Shown piece after piece: positions 8,394 through 17,594 of a DNA stretch of 64,000 bases. Each line of letters starts with the position of its first letter. Positions within the stretch are counted from its first letter, which is position 1. The position numbers and the translations under genes were made by a program. The DNA comes from Planctomycetota bacterium (GTDB lineage: Bacteria > Planctomycetota > Brocadiia > Brocadiales > Brocadiaceae): NCBI GenBank assembly GCA_016873165.1, contig VGXV01000014.1:1-64000 (forward strand), written 5' to 3'. The notes under the pieces are model-generated. The model made no database searches, was not told the DNA's origin, and worked only from the letters and a program-made list of their open reading frames with translations.

Positions 8394-8856
8394 ACGGCAT
8401 GTTTCCACGCCCCATATCGTGAATGCTTCCGGCAAAGCATATAATACAAACAAGGTACGTACTATTTACCGTACTCTTTAAACCCTGTCAAGTATTTTTA
8501 CGTGTTTTCATGTCTTTTATTTATTGTTTTCTTTTGTTTGTGTGTTTGTGTATGAAAAATGATAATAGACGTTATTTTTAGAGTATAAAGAAAAGCATAA
8601 ACACGGCCAACTACTATTGCCCCGAAAAAACCAGCAAGCAAACAGCCCTCATACTATTAAACGAAAATAATTGCATAATTTAAACCTTTCAAATTTTCCC
8701 AAGACGCCCCCCTACCCCCCTTTACATCCTACCCGTCAACTTCTACGTATCGGCCTCTAAACCTACGTGCAAAAACGCAGTATGAAAATTTAGGACAAGA
8801 ATAAAGAAAAGCAAACAGCCCTGAAGCCTTCAAAGAGAAGTAAAAAACAAATGATA
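8394..8856. other. Gene-poor 460 bp between dam-like gene and int
   Basis: No convincing gene. A C-run region (about 8706-8722, G-rich on the minus strand) and two copies of AAGCAAACAGCCCT (around 8635 and 8812) are visible. A 20-codon minus-strand frame starting after GAAAGG has no recognisable product. Confidence 0.4.
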
Positions 8857-9708
8857 TCAATAAAGTTTGTATTCATGTTTTTTTCCTTCAAACAAACTTT
8901 CCGGTTGATAATTAAGCCAAACACATTCAATGATTTTAGGCTTTTCTACACCATTATTGCTTTTGTAACTTCCCTTGAAACTCTGGCGATAATAGCAGTT
9001 AAAACCGCCATACAGCGAATCGTACAGGCTATTCTGGCAATGCGAAACCATTACCTTGCCTTTGATGCCATGAAGCAATTCGGCAAGCCCGTAATGGTCG
9101 TTTTCGGTAAAGGAATTGCCGTAATAATGTTCGCTGCCATAATACGGTGCATCGATATAAAAGAAGGTATTTTCGGAATCGTAACGCCTTATGCATTCGG
9201 CATAATCCAGACATTCGATAGTAACATCCTGAAGCCGTCCGGCAATATGTTCAAGACTATCAACGATATTCCTGAAAGTTTTTGCCGGATTCCGTCCGCT
9301 TATACTTGGACACGCAAAGCCGCCATACCTTTGATCCCCGCCAAAGCAACTCCGGTTCAGAAAGAACCACCACGCAGAACGTAAAACCTCATCGGAAGGA
9401 TACATACAATGTTTCCAATGCTGACGTATCTCTTGCCACAACCTACGGGAAAAGGGCAAATTTTCCAGTGAGTTTATAAGCCGCTCTCTTTTCTCTGGAT
9501 TTTTCAGAACGTTAAAGAAGCTTATCAGGTGGTTATCGCAATCGTTCAAGATTTCAACTCGTGCGGGTTCTTTGGCAAATAACAAGCCGGCACTGCCGCA
9601 AAACGGTTCAACGTAGCAAACATGTTCCGGTATGAATTGCCGAAGCCATCCGGAGAGCATGCCCTTGCCGCCAATTCTACAAACTGGAGATTTTAAACCT
9701 TTAGTCAC
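8857..9708 (-). CDS. D12-class DNA adenine N6-methyltransferase (Dam-like)
   Basis: A 283-residue methyltransferase expected to methylate adenine in a short DNA site. N-terminal 'SPVCRIGGKGML' matches the SAM-binding start of D12 enzymes. 'YVEPFCGSAGLLF' (about residue 32) is the FxGxG motif and 'FFYIDAPYYGSEHYYG' (about 185) takes the place of the catalytic DPPY, here DAPY. No restriction endonuclease is adjacent, so it looks like an orphan methylase protecting or regulating the element. Its ATG overlaps the stop of the upstream HTH gene by 4 nt, so the two are translated together. Target site cannot be read from sequence. Confidence 0.85.
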   Translation of the reverse strand: MTKGLKSPVCRIGGKGMLSGWLRQFIPEHVCYVEPFCGSAGLLFAKEPARVEILNDCDNHLISFFNVLKNPEKRERLINSLENLPFSRRLWQEIRQHWKHCMYPSDEVLRSAWWFFLNRSCFGGDQRYGGFACPSISGRNPAKTFRNIVDSLEHIAGRLQDVTIECLDYAECIRRYDSENTFFYIDAPYYGSEHYYGNSFTENDHYGLAELLHGIKGKVMVSHCQNSLYDSLYGGFNCYYRQSFKGSYKSNNGVEKPKIIECVWLNYQPESLFEGKKHEYKLY

Positions 9709-9914
9709 TCCTTAGCCTCTTGAAGATTTTGAGAAATAAAAGCGTCAAGGTCTTTCTTTCTAAATCGGTTCAACTTGCCTATTTTGCAAACGGGAATTTG
9801 CTTCCGCATGCAGAATTGATAGAGAGTGCTACGCTTTATTTTAAGATATTGAGAAGCTCCGTCCATATCAAACAACCCGCCGTTGACGTTATTTACAATT
9901 AAATTTTCATTCAT
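9705..9914 (-). CDS. Small helix-turn-helix protein, excisionase-like
   Basis: A 69-residue protein with one MerR/excisionase-type HTH: 'DMDGASQYLKIKRSTLYQFC' then 'IPVCKIGKLNRFRKKDLDAF', the usual helix-turn-helix plus wing of HTH_17 proteins. AGGAG lies upstream of the start. It overlaps the methylase gene by 4 nt (ATGA). In elements with a tyrosine integrase such proteins are often recombination directionality factors, but a transcriptional regulator is equally possible. Confidence 0.75.
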   Translation of the reverse strand: MNENLIVNNVNGGLFDMDGASQYLKIKRSTLYQFCMRKQIPVCKIGKLNRFRKKDLDAFISQNLQEAKE

Positions 9915-10082
9915 TTTTTTTATCTCCTATTGAATCGTAAAATAAAATTTTTTCTTTTATCCGCTTAATTTCATTCTTTAAAATAACTTTGCAATGAATA
10001 TCTCCGTATTGCCTTGCATGATTCATGTAGTGAAAACATTTCATCAATCTATTTATGTTTTTTGATTGTTTTGTGTTCATTT

Positions 10083-11714
10083 TTAGGAATCAGATTTTTT
10101 CCAGCCAGAAATTTCGATAAACTTGCACCCGTCAATTAGTTTGTATTGCAGCTCCATCCCATTGGGATTTATTCTGGAATCAGCCCAGTTTTTCCCCTTT
10201 ACAATTTTGATTTTGTTATCTTCCATTGATAAATAAAGTCTCGGCTTCTCCAATGATCTCATACCCCCAAGTCCGTAATCATTTCCTTTGTTTTTTTGCA
10301 GTGCAATTATGGCAATTCCACTGCGAAGTTTGTCAAATATCTGTTTGATATAGCCAGAAACCTTGTAAAACTCGTCTGAAATTTCCATGTAATCAATAAT
10401 GTTTATCGCATCCGGTCGGACAACATCCGCAAAGTCTGAAGCACGCTCAATGGGTGTGAATTTCCAATACTCTAGGGGAAGTTCAAATTTGCCTAATCTA
10501 TCCCTCATTTCCAAAGCACCCATTTCACTTGAAAAGTAATAAATATCATGGGCATGCATATTCAAAGCAACGATATTCAGAAGGTATGCCGTTTTGCCGG
10601 AATTCGGTGTGCCCGCAACAACTATGATGTTTTTAGGCATTATCTTTATTTTTTTTTCTTCGCCAAAAGGCATTTTGAGATCAACTACAGAGTCCGTGAC
10701 ACCAAGAAAATTTATAATCTCATAATTTATTTCAATCCTTCTAAAACAGCCGTTTCTGTTATCAACACGCTCTATGAGGCCTTCTTTGACCAAATTACTT
10801 AGACACTCAGATAAATTCTTTTTTTCCTGCCGATTAGTAAGAACCAGACAGTTCTGGACATCACTGGACAAAAAATGGCCATTGCTGGACAAAACCCACT
10901 CCCTAATTTCCTGCCAAAGATTTCTTTCTCGTCTTTCTTGTCTTTTCAATGCGCTCTGTATCTTAGCATTTATCCACTTCTCATCGTATTCACCCCATGA
11001 ATGCATAATATATTCAAGGTATTTGAAGATTTCACTCTCTGGCATGCCTGATTTTACTAGGTGGTTAGCAAGGTGAAATAAGTCATCGTCCCTGCGGCCA
11101 TTGTTAAAAAGAACGCCCTGTCCAGTAAAATGTCCAGTTTCCTCTAGAGAGTGTTTATTATTTATATTATTTATATTAATGTGCTCCCTTGAGGTCGCAC
11201 GTTGGCTATGCGACTGAGAAAGCATCTCAATAAGGCTTTGCGGCATTGGTGGTAGAGAATCTTTTGAAAGTGAATCATTTAACCAAATATATTGCTTGCC
11301 CTCGGAATTTACAGAAGGAGGACAAACGATACAGCCGCCATCTGAGCGTATATCGCAATGACTAAAAACACCTGCTTTCGTTTGAAAAAGAGGATTATGG
11401 GCAAAGTAATAGTGCTGCCCACCTCCTGGGGTTCCCGCAACAGGTATTTCGATTGAATCACCGATGTTTTGCTCAATTGCCTCTACAGCCTCTTTACTAT
11501 CCGTGTCTATCACCGTCAACCCTGATAATGTTCCGGTAACGATACCGACCATTGCCGTTGGATTTTTTCCCCACCATGACCGAATTTCAGATTCATCAGG
11601 AAGCCGCTTTTGGAATTCTGCCCATCCTATCATCGGACGCTTGTCTTTTGCTGACATGGGAATAACACTAAAGCCCGCTTTTCGATATTCTAAGGCTGAA
11701 TCAATGATTCTCAT
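10083..11714 (-). CDS. Primase-polymerase / RecA-like ATPase replication protein
   Basis: A 543-residue replication protein. N-terminal prim-pol domain (about 1-170): 'GFSVIPMSAKDKRPMIGW', 'SGLTVIDTDS' (metal-binding Asp residues), 'GGGQHYYF' and 'DIRSDGGCIVCPPS'. A helical PriCT-like linker (about 200-260) and a winged-helix-like part (about 265-350) follow. A RecA/AAA ATPase core has Walker A 'VVAGTPNSGKT' (about 370) and 'GIAIIALQKNKG' as a plausible later motif. This architecture is typical of replicators in plasmids, phages and satellite elements. It is coupled by overlap to the 47-aa gene upstream, with the iteron-like array about 400 bp away, suggesting it starts replication of the excised element. 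Confidence 0.88.
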   Translation of the reverse strand: MRIIDSALEYRKAGFSVIPMSAKDKRPMIGWAEFQKRLPDESEIRSWWGKNPTAMVGIVTGTLSGLTVIDTDSKEAVEAIEQNIGDSIEIPVAGTPGGGQHYYFAHNPLFQTKAGVFSHCDIRSDGGCIVCPPSVNSEGKQYIWLNDSLSKDSLPPMPQSLIEMLSQSHSQRATSREHININNINNKHSLEETGHFTGQGVLFNNGRRDDDLFHLANHLVKSGMPESEIFKYLEYIMHSWGEYDEKWINAKIQSALKRQERRERNLWQEIREWVLSSNGHFLSSDVQNCLVLTNRQEKKNLSECLSNLVKEGLIERVDNRNGCFRRIEINYEIINFLGVTDSVVDLKMPFGEEKKIKIMPKNIIVVAGTPNSGKTAYLLNIVALNMHAHDIYYFSSEMGALEMRDRLGKFELPLEYWKFTPIERASDFADVVRPDAINIIDYMEISDEFYKVSGYIKQIFDKLRSGIAIIALQKNKGNDYGLGGMRSLEKPRLYLSMEDNKIKIVKGKNWADSRINPNGMELQYKLIDGCKFIEISGWKKSDS

Positions 11715-11844
11715 TTTTCAACGACTCCAAAATGACACTTATACAATCTACCGTTTGTGATCTTTCTTTTGTAAACGGTTTTTCCGCAATGTTATCACGA
11801 TATTTGATTAACAATTTCCGCAAGAGTTTTTGAGGTTTTTTCAT
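11701..11844 (-). CDS. 47-residue protein between HTH and primase genes
   Basis: A small basic protein (begins MKKPQKLLRKLLIKYRDNIA, ends ESLKNENH). Its ATG overlaps the stop of the upstream HTH gene (ATGA) and its stop lies 14 nt inside the primase gene, so all three are probably translated as a chain. No family recognised. The tight overlaps on both sides are the main evidence that it is real; it could be a replication accessory factor or mainly a coupling frame. Confidence 0.55.
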   Translation of the reverse strand: MKKPQKLLRKLLIKYRDNIAEKPFTKERSQTVDCISVILESLKNENH

Positions 11845-12050
11845 TTTTGCGATACCTCGAATAGCGTTTTTTTAATTCTTTCGAGGTCGGACTTGCTAAA
11901 AACTTTATGTCCATTTGGCAGTACCTGAAATTCTTCTGCACGCAATTTTCTGGAGTCGAAAAGATAAGTAAACCTATGACGTGGAATGTTCAGAAGCTTT
12001 AGCACGTCTGAGACTGTGTATAACTTCTCTTGAATGGATTGATTTTGCAT
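11841..12050 (-). CDS. Small DNA-binding protein (AlpA/excisionase-like HTH)
   Basis: A 69-residue protein: 'LYTVSDVLKLLNIPRHRFTY' followed by 'VLPNGHKVFSKSDLERIK', an HTH with a wing typical of MerR/AlpA/excisionase-like small regulators. AAGAGG ribosome site. It is the first gene after the 22-bp repeat array (12112-12165), so it is a good candidate for the protein that binds those repeats and controls the replication operon. It starts the overlapping chain HTH, 47-aa gene, primase. Confidence 0.7.
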   Translation of the reverse strand: MQNQSIQEKLYTVSDVLKLLNIPRHRFTYLFDSRKLRAEEFQVLPNGHKVFSKSDLERIKKTLFEVSQK

Positions 12051-12111
12051 TTTACACCTCTTATGTAGTGAAAAAGAAATTATGACTACTTAAAAGAAGG
12101 TGTGCGACATT

Positions 12112-12165
12112 TTATGTCCGATTTGCGGACAAATTATGTCCGAATCTCGGACAAATTATGTCTGT
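12112..12165. repeat. 22-bp iteron-like operator array
   Basis: TGTCCG starts at 12115 and 12137, with a partial third copy (TGTCTG) at 12159: an exact 22-bp period. Each full unit is a dyad, TGTCCGATTTGCGGACA (12115-12131) and TGTCCGAATCTCGGACA (12137-12153), separated by AATTA. It lies 65-115 bp upstream of the HTH gene. Replication iterons or repressor operators. Confidence 0.7.
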
Positions 12166-12261
12166 GTAATTTTTTTGTAATTATTTAAATCTGTAAGTAC
12201 TGAAATGCCAAGTGCTAAGATGGGATGTTCGGTTTTTTGTAGTAAATCCAAAAAAAAGAAT

Positions 12262-13341
12262 TTATTTATTCCAGTTTGTGGATTCTTTAGGCATGTAAAA
12301 AATATAACCTTGTTTAAAACAAATAGAGTCGCAAATATGTTCCCCTATAAACAAATGATCACTCCCTTTTTTTTTACACTCTTTTTTTATATTTTTAATG
12401 CATCTCGTTATTCCTCTATCAATTCTATCCTTTTGCTTTTTCAGGTCAGTGTTAGCAAAATTGAAAGATGTTCCCTTTTTAGTTAATGCAAGTACATGTC
12501 TCTCTATTTTTTCGATTTCCTCCTTAAGCTCCGCTGCTTTTTCGTCATTACCAAGTGCTTCTGCGTCTCCTTTTTGTTTCTCCAACTCTTCATTTTTAGC
12601 TATTGCCGAACGGATATATTCATTATCCAATATTTCACTACCGCCACTTTGAACAGACATACTTGAATTAAGCATGTCTTTTACTTCTCCTCTTTGTTCT
12701 ACAGATGTATTTAAATTAGATATTTTTTCAATTTCTAATTGCAATTCATTATATGTAAACTTTTTTGGAAAAGGATTTTCGAGTAGTAACGCAATATATT
12801 TTAAATACATACCATCTCTTGGCGAAATAGTCTCTGACTTGTATTTAATAGTCCAATTACCACCATTGCAGCGAAACACATTACAATTGACCGTCTTATC
12901 CGATTCTGAAATTGAAATTTCCTGCTTTAGTGTGTCTTTTGGTGTGCCTGCTTCTGGTTTGTAGTGCTCAATTCTTTCTAGACAATCCTGATATTGGTCT
13001 TGAAAATATTCCTTAAGTTTTGCTTCTCTGGTGCCCATCCACTTCTGATCGATTTCACGAAGTCCCATTTCATCCAATTCTTCATAACTATAATAAGGCC
13101 ACGTCTTAAATAATTCCCTATCCAGTTCTTTCACATCTTCAAATGAAACGATTGGTTTATTATCAGACATAACCAGCAAAAGACCTCTTGGGGATAAAGT
13201 TTTCACGTATTTATTAATTCTTTCGTTATATTTCTCTTTAGGAATAAGAGTGCTATTACTGCCGTTATTAATAATGAGGTCGTGATACTCTTTGAATATA
13301 TTCTTGAGATGTTCTGCTGAATCGCTGAGATTTTTTGACAT
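12262..13341 (-). CDS. 359-aa element protein of unknown function
   Basis: Soluble, charged protein with a good AGGAG site. Residues about 235-280 are a coiled coil rich in Glu and Lys ('EKQKGDAEALGNDEKAAELK'). The C-terminal part, 'DRIDRGITRCIKNIKKEC' ... 'HICDSICFKQGYIFYMP', resembles a short conserved C-terminal module found in many bacterial hypothetical proteins (pattern R-x3-AI-x2-(A/C)-(L/I)-x2-I...C-x-Y-x-P), perhaps DNA-binding. Its gene is noticeably T-rich on the plus strand and lies on the element between the iterons and the protease. No function is assigned. Confidence 0.6.
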   Translation of the reverse strand: MSKNLSDSAEHLKNIFKEYHDLIINNGSNSTLIPKEKYNERINKYVKTLSPRGLLLVMSDNKPIVSFEDVKELDRELFKTWPYYSYEELDEMGLREIDQKWMGTREAKLKEYFQDQYQDCLERIEHYKPEAGTPKDTLKQEISISESDKTVNCNVFRCNGGNWTIKYKSETISPRDGMYLKYIALLLENPFPKKFTYNELQLEIEKISNLNTSVEQRGEVKDMLNSSMSVQSGGSEILDNEYIRSAIAKNEELEKQKGDAEALGNDEKAAELKEEIEKIERHVLALTKKGTSFNFANTDLKKQKDRIDRGITRCIKNIKKECKKKGSDHLFIGEHICDSICFKQGYIFYMPKESTNWNK

Positions 13342-13488
13342 GTTGTTATCTCCTGCAAAAACCCCTGAAGAAAGAATAAGGGCAACCGCTCAGGATTGCG
13401 GCGTTCGGTGATCAGCCTAGCCCTTTTTATTTAAGATGTGATTATAATCCCTTATTCATGCATAACATGCATAAGGCTTTTTTGTAAC

Positions 13489-16400
13489 TTACTGCTTTAC
13501 CTTTACATTATCACTTCCCACAAACATAGTGCCATTTTCCAATTCACCTGATACCGTAAAATCCATTTTTTTTGTTTTATCATTTTCTAAGTCTATATCT
13601 AAATCCTGGATTTTAAATATTATTTTAAGTTTGTTTTTTTTCGCCGTACAATCAACAGCCATTGCTCCTTCGCATTCTATTGTACCACACACAACGTCTT
13701 CAATATCATATACAGAAGGAAGTTTGACTATTGTTTTGAATTTCTTTTTGCTATTAAGATCAATAGTCTTTGGTGTAATGCTGACATTTGCCTCCGTACT
13801 TGTTGCTGCAAATGTATCTGTTGCCACGTTTCCCGCGTTATCTGTTGCCGTTACCGTTATGGAATTACTTCCATCCGAAAGGCTAATATCCGAAACAGAC
13901 CAGTTTGTCGTACCAATTGCCGTTCCATTGCTGCCGGTAGCGGTATTCGACCATGTAACACTCTTTACCCCGCTGGCGCTATCAGATGCGCTTCCGCTTA
14001 GACTTATAATAATGCCTGTGGTAGAATACATTGCATCAAATGTATGGCTGATTATTGATACCGTTGGAGCAGTAGTATCCAGAGTAATGGAATCACTGGC
14101 AGAATCAGAAACATTTCCTGCGGCATCTTTGTACCAGACGTATAATGTTTTGCTTTCATCACCGCCACTCAATGTATATGAAATATCCTCTCCGTAATTG
14201 ATGGTTGAAGATATCGATGTCCAGCCAACATTGTCTATAGATGGTTTAGCGGAACTGCTAGAGAGGAAATAACCTGTTACACCAATGTTATCACTGGCAG
14301 AAAAGGTTAATGTAACAGAAGCAGAATCGACATAGTCACTATCCGTATTGATTTTTATTGATCCCGTTGGAGCAAAAGTATCAGGTGTTTCCCCTAAATT
14401 AATATTAACTTGTAATGGTGTATTTTGAATGAAAGAAGTGCCATTACCTCGTTCACCATACACATTAATCCCCCATGCCCAGACTGTACCATCTAATTGC
14501 ATGGCAAGACTATGACCGCTTCCGGCAGCAATAACTACTACACCACTCAGGTCGCTTGCCTGTATCGGTGTCGTTCTCTGGGTAGTCGTCCCGTCACCCA
14601 ACTGTCCATATTCATTTTGTCCCCATGCCCAGACCGTACCGTCTGATTTCAGGGCAAGACTGTGACTATCTCCAGCAGCAATGTCCATCACACCACTAAG
14701 ACCGCTTACCTCTACTGGTGTATATCTATCCGTTGTACTTCCGTCACCCAACTGCCCAGATCCATTATATCCCCATGCCCAGACTGTACCATCGGATTTC
14801 AATGCGAGACTGTGGCGACTTCCCACGGCTATGGCCACTACACCACTCAGGTCGCTTACCTGTATCGGTGTCGTTCTCTGGGTAGTCGTCCCGTCACCCA
14901 ACCGTCCATATCTATTATGTCCCCATGCCCAGACCGTACCGTCTGATTTCAGGGCAAGACTGTGACTATCTCCAGCAGCAATGTCCATCACACCACTAAG
15001 ACCGCTTACCTCTACTGGTGTATATCTATCCGTTGTACTTCCGTCACCCAACTGCCCAGATCCATTATATCCCCATGCCCAGACCGTACCGTCTGATTTC
15101 AGGGCAAGACTGTGACTATCTCCAGCAGCAATGTCCATCACACCACTAAGACCGCTTACCTCTACTGGTGTATATCTATCCGTTGTACTTCCGTCACCCA
15201 ACTGCCCAGATCCATTATATCCCCATGCCCAGACCGTACCGTCTGATTTCAGGGCAAGACTGTGACTATCTCCAGCAGCAATGTCCATCACACCACTAAG
15301 ACCGCTTACCTCTACTGGTGTATATCTATCCGTTGTACTTCCGTCACCCAACTGCCCAGATCCATTATATCCCCATGCCCAAACTGTACCGTCTGATTTT
15401 AAAGCCATTGTATGAGAATTAGTAGTTGAAACTGTTGGAGTTGTTGTTATCGAAATAAAACTTTTTTCATTACCATAAGCGGTACCTATGCTATTTTGCG
15501 CAACTATTCTGTAATAATACGTTATCCCTTCTGATAAACCGTTTATGTCACTGCTGATCGCTATTTCACCCGACCCGCTAATGTTTTGTGCTGAAGTTGT
15601 GTTACTGTATGTTCCACTGATAATTCCATACTCGAACCACACCGTTGTTTCCTCACCATAGGGATTCACCGTGCCATTTAATGTGGCAGAGCCTGAATCA
15701 AGGTTTGTGATGGAACCCGTAGTTGCTTCGGGTAGAAGGATTACATATGCACTCATGGTGTCACCATAGGAGGAAATATCAGTTATTGAAATATTCGTGG
15801 AATTACCGTTTTTAAGCCTTGAATTTGGTGTGGTTAAATCGGAAAAACTGTCGTTATTCCCTGAAAAATAAAACATGTTGGTATGCACAGGTCGTTCATA
15901 TGTATCCAACATGCTGTATCCAACACTCCCTTCGTTGGCTTCTTCCACATCCACACCTTTGTCATCTTCGTCAGCGTTAACATCATACCGCATATCTGCT
16001 TTCGATGTATCAATATGATAGATAACTATCCCTCCATGCCATGATGAACCAAATCCTATATCGTAACCGGAAAATTGCCTGTTCTCTATGAGAAAATATT
16101 GGTCTGTATCTGATGTATCAAGGCGAAACATGGAGGAACTATTGCCATCCGCTTTTGACAACGATATCGTTTGGCTTGAGTTAATAGTGTTTACCGTTCC
16201 CCATGAAAGATATTCTTTGCTCCATGCGCATGGATGTGTGGGTGAAGAACCTGCGTATTCTCCAGACTTTACTCCCCAACAGCCGGAACCCATTAGACCA
16301 AAGTCGCCGATGCCTAACGAATCTCCGTTATCTTTATCAGTATCATACAAGTCTGGCAAATCGAATATTAAATGACCCAATTCGTGAACCATAACACCCA

Positions 16401-17376
16401 TCGTTCCCATATGGCTACCATGTTTCTCGCCTACCATGGCAAAACTACCCAGATTTATGTCATCTGTAGTTACAGAGGTTCCCGATGCATGACCCCATAC
16501 GGATGGTTCATCGCTACCTGCAGCAGCTTCATAACCTGCAACAATAATAAGGACGGCAAGCTCGGTCGCCACTATGTACCCATCTCCATCGGCATCATAC
16601 GATGCAAAGTCTATATAATCGCTTGCAGCAACCATTGCGTTCTCTGCCGTCTGCTTATCAGTCGCATGATCCTTATCAGAACCAGTATTCGGATGATTGC
16701 CGCTTAATTGCAGCCAACCAATGAACCCATCATTTGAAGTCCCATGCGATTCCGATGCGGGTTCAATAGTTACCGCACCATATGACACATCATTAAAATA
16801 ATCGGCAATGCTGCTGCTCTCTCCGAATAATAGCGGCTGAATATCATCGGCAGAATAGGTTGCAGGATGGTCTTCAAACTGCACCCCTATAACCAAAAGC
16901 TTTATTGTGCCACTAATTTTTTTGCTTTTTGATGTTCTTTCAAATACCTTTTGGGGGGTTTTCTGCCGATACACTTCTGTTTTTTCAATTGAGGATTCCA
17001 TTTTTTTTATTTTTGCGGGTCTTAACCGTTTTGGGATATTGCGTGAAGCGGGGTCTATGTTGCCAACAATTACCCCATCATCTTCTGTACATCTAATCCC
17101 TAATCTTGGTTTATCAGGGTCATCAGAAGGCAAGTAATATTCCCAACAATTTGTTTTCCTGTTTTTATAAATACCATAACCCTCCTCAGTTTCTACCCAA
17201 TTATGCCATTCGTCACCGCGTTTTCTAGCTTTAAAAGTATACCCTGATGGCTGTTGTAACAGAAACAATCCATCATATGCAGGAACGGAAAACGCTTCGT
17301 AGGAAAAGAAAAATGTAACTCCAGTAAAGACGAATATTAAACACAATAATAATTTGTAGTTCAATTTTCGAAGCAT
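13489..17376 (-). CDS. Secreted M6-family metalloprotease with RCC1 repeats and Ig-like domains
   Basis: 1295 residues. A signal peptide (about 1-35) precedes a propeptide-like region. The M6 peptidase domain includes 'GVMVHELGHLIFDLPDLYD' (about residue 330), the HExxH zinc motif in the form typical of immune inhibitor A-like proteases. A fibronectin-like domain follows (about 555-640), then seven RCC1 blades (about 650-975) with 'ALKSDGTVWAWG', and one or two Ig-like domains ('SITVTATDNAGN'). No sortase or PorSS-type sorting signal was recognised. AGGGAG ribosome site 8 nt before ATG. It is the right-hand gene of the element and looks like cargo: a large extracellular protease with a beta-propeller binding module. 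Confidence 0.88.
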   Translation of the reverse strand: MLRKLNYKLLLCLIFVFTGVTFFFSYEAFSVPAYDGLFLLQQPSGYTFKARKRGDEWHNWVETEEGYGIYKNRKTNCWEYYLPSDDPDKPRLGIRCTEDDGVIVGNIDPASRNIPKRLRPAKIKKMESSIEKTEVYRQKTPQKVFERTSKSKKISGTIKLLVIGVQFEDHPATYSADDIQPLLFGESSSIADYFNDVSYGAVTIEPASESHGTSNDGFIGWLQLSGNHPNTGSDKDHATDKQTAENAMVAASDYIDFASYDADGDGYIVATELAVLIIVAGYEAAAGSDEPSVWGHASGTSVTTDDINLGSFAMVGEKHGSHMGTMGVMVHELGHLIFDLPDLYDTDKDNGDSLGIGDFGLMGSGCWGVKSGEYAGSSPTHPCAWSKEYLSWGTVNTINSSQTISLSKADGNSSSMFRLDTSDTDQYFLIENRQFSGYDIGFGSSWHGGIVIYHIDTSKADMRYDVNADEDDKGVDVEEANEGSVGYSMLDTYERPVHTNMFYFSGNNDSFSDLTTPNSRLKNGNSTNISITDISSYGDTMSAYVILLPEATTGSITNLDSGSATLNGTVNPYGEETTVWFEYGIISGTYSNTTSAQNISGSGEIAISSDINGLSEGITYYYRIVAQNSIGTAYGNEKSFISITTTPTVSTTNSHTMALKSDGTVWAWGYNGSGQLGDGSTTDRYTPVEVSGLSGVMDIAAGDSHSLALKSDGTVWAWGYNGSGQLGDGSTTDRYTPVEVSGLSGVMDIAAGDSHSLALKSDGTVWAWGYNGSGQLGDGSTTDRYTPVEVSGLSGVMDIAAGDSHSLALKSDGTVWAWGHNRYGRLGDGTTTQRTTPIQVSDLSGVVAIAVGSRHSLALKSDGTVWAWGYNGSGQLGDGSTTDRYTPVEVSGLSGVMDIAAGDSHSLALKSDGTVWAWGQNEYGQLGDGTTTQRTTPIQASDLSGVVVIAAGSGHSLAMQLDGTVWAWGINVYGERGNGTSFIQNTPLQVNINLGETPDTFAPTGSIKINTDSDYVDSASVTLTFSASDNIGVTGYFLSSSSAKPSIDNVGWTSISSTINYGEDISYTLSGGDESKTLYVWYKDAAGNVSDSASDSITLDTTAPTVSIISHTFDAMYSTTGIIISLSGSASDSASGVKSVTWSNTATGSNGTAIGTTNWSVSDISLSDGSNSITVTATDNAGNVATDTFAATSTEANVSITPKTIDLNSKKKFKTIVKLPSVYDIEDVVCGTIECEGAMAVDCTAKKNKLKIIFKIQDLDIDLENDKTKKMDFTVSGELENGTMFVGSDNVKVKQ
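14440..15430 (-). repeat. Tandem 150-bp repeats encoding RCC1 blades
   Basis: Seven 50-codon units in register: copies of ACCGCTTACC recur at 14701, 15001, 15151 and 15301, with a variant (GTCGCTTACC) at 14851. Several neighbouring units are identical or nearly identical in DNA, including synonymous positions, so they arose or were homogenised recently. Confidence 0.9.
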
Positions 17377-17594
17377 TATCTAATTCTCCCTAAAAACAAG
17401 AGGAAGTAATAAAAAAAGCCTGTCCGCAGTTCTTATGGGGAAAAAAACATGGGGTCATACCTAATCTATTGACAATAAAGAGTTTTCCCCTTTAAAAACA
17501 TTATACGTTTAACAGTTTTTGATCACAAGGATTATGTTGGAATTGATTATATTTATGAATGTATATCAAGAAAAGTGTGCCATTTCTGGCACTG

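Noticed and set aside
7155-8453. Longer integrase start at 8453
   Set aside because: The added 42 residues translate through a terminator hairpin and lack an SD, while 8327 has GAAAGGGG at proper distance.
8700-8735. G-quadruplex on the minus strand
   Set aside because: Runs of G are present but the four-tract spacing is poor; left as a C-rich run only.
14662-14965. Two overlapping plus-strand open frames opposite the RCC1 repeats
   Set aside because: They are mirror frames of the repeated protease coding sequence, open only because the repeats are identical.
14440-15430. Regular 150-bp repeats considered as a CRISPR-like or satellite array
   Set aside because: Unit length is 50 codons in frame with clear RCC1 protein motifs and no spacers.
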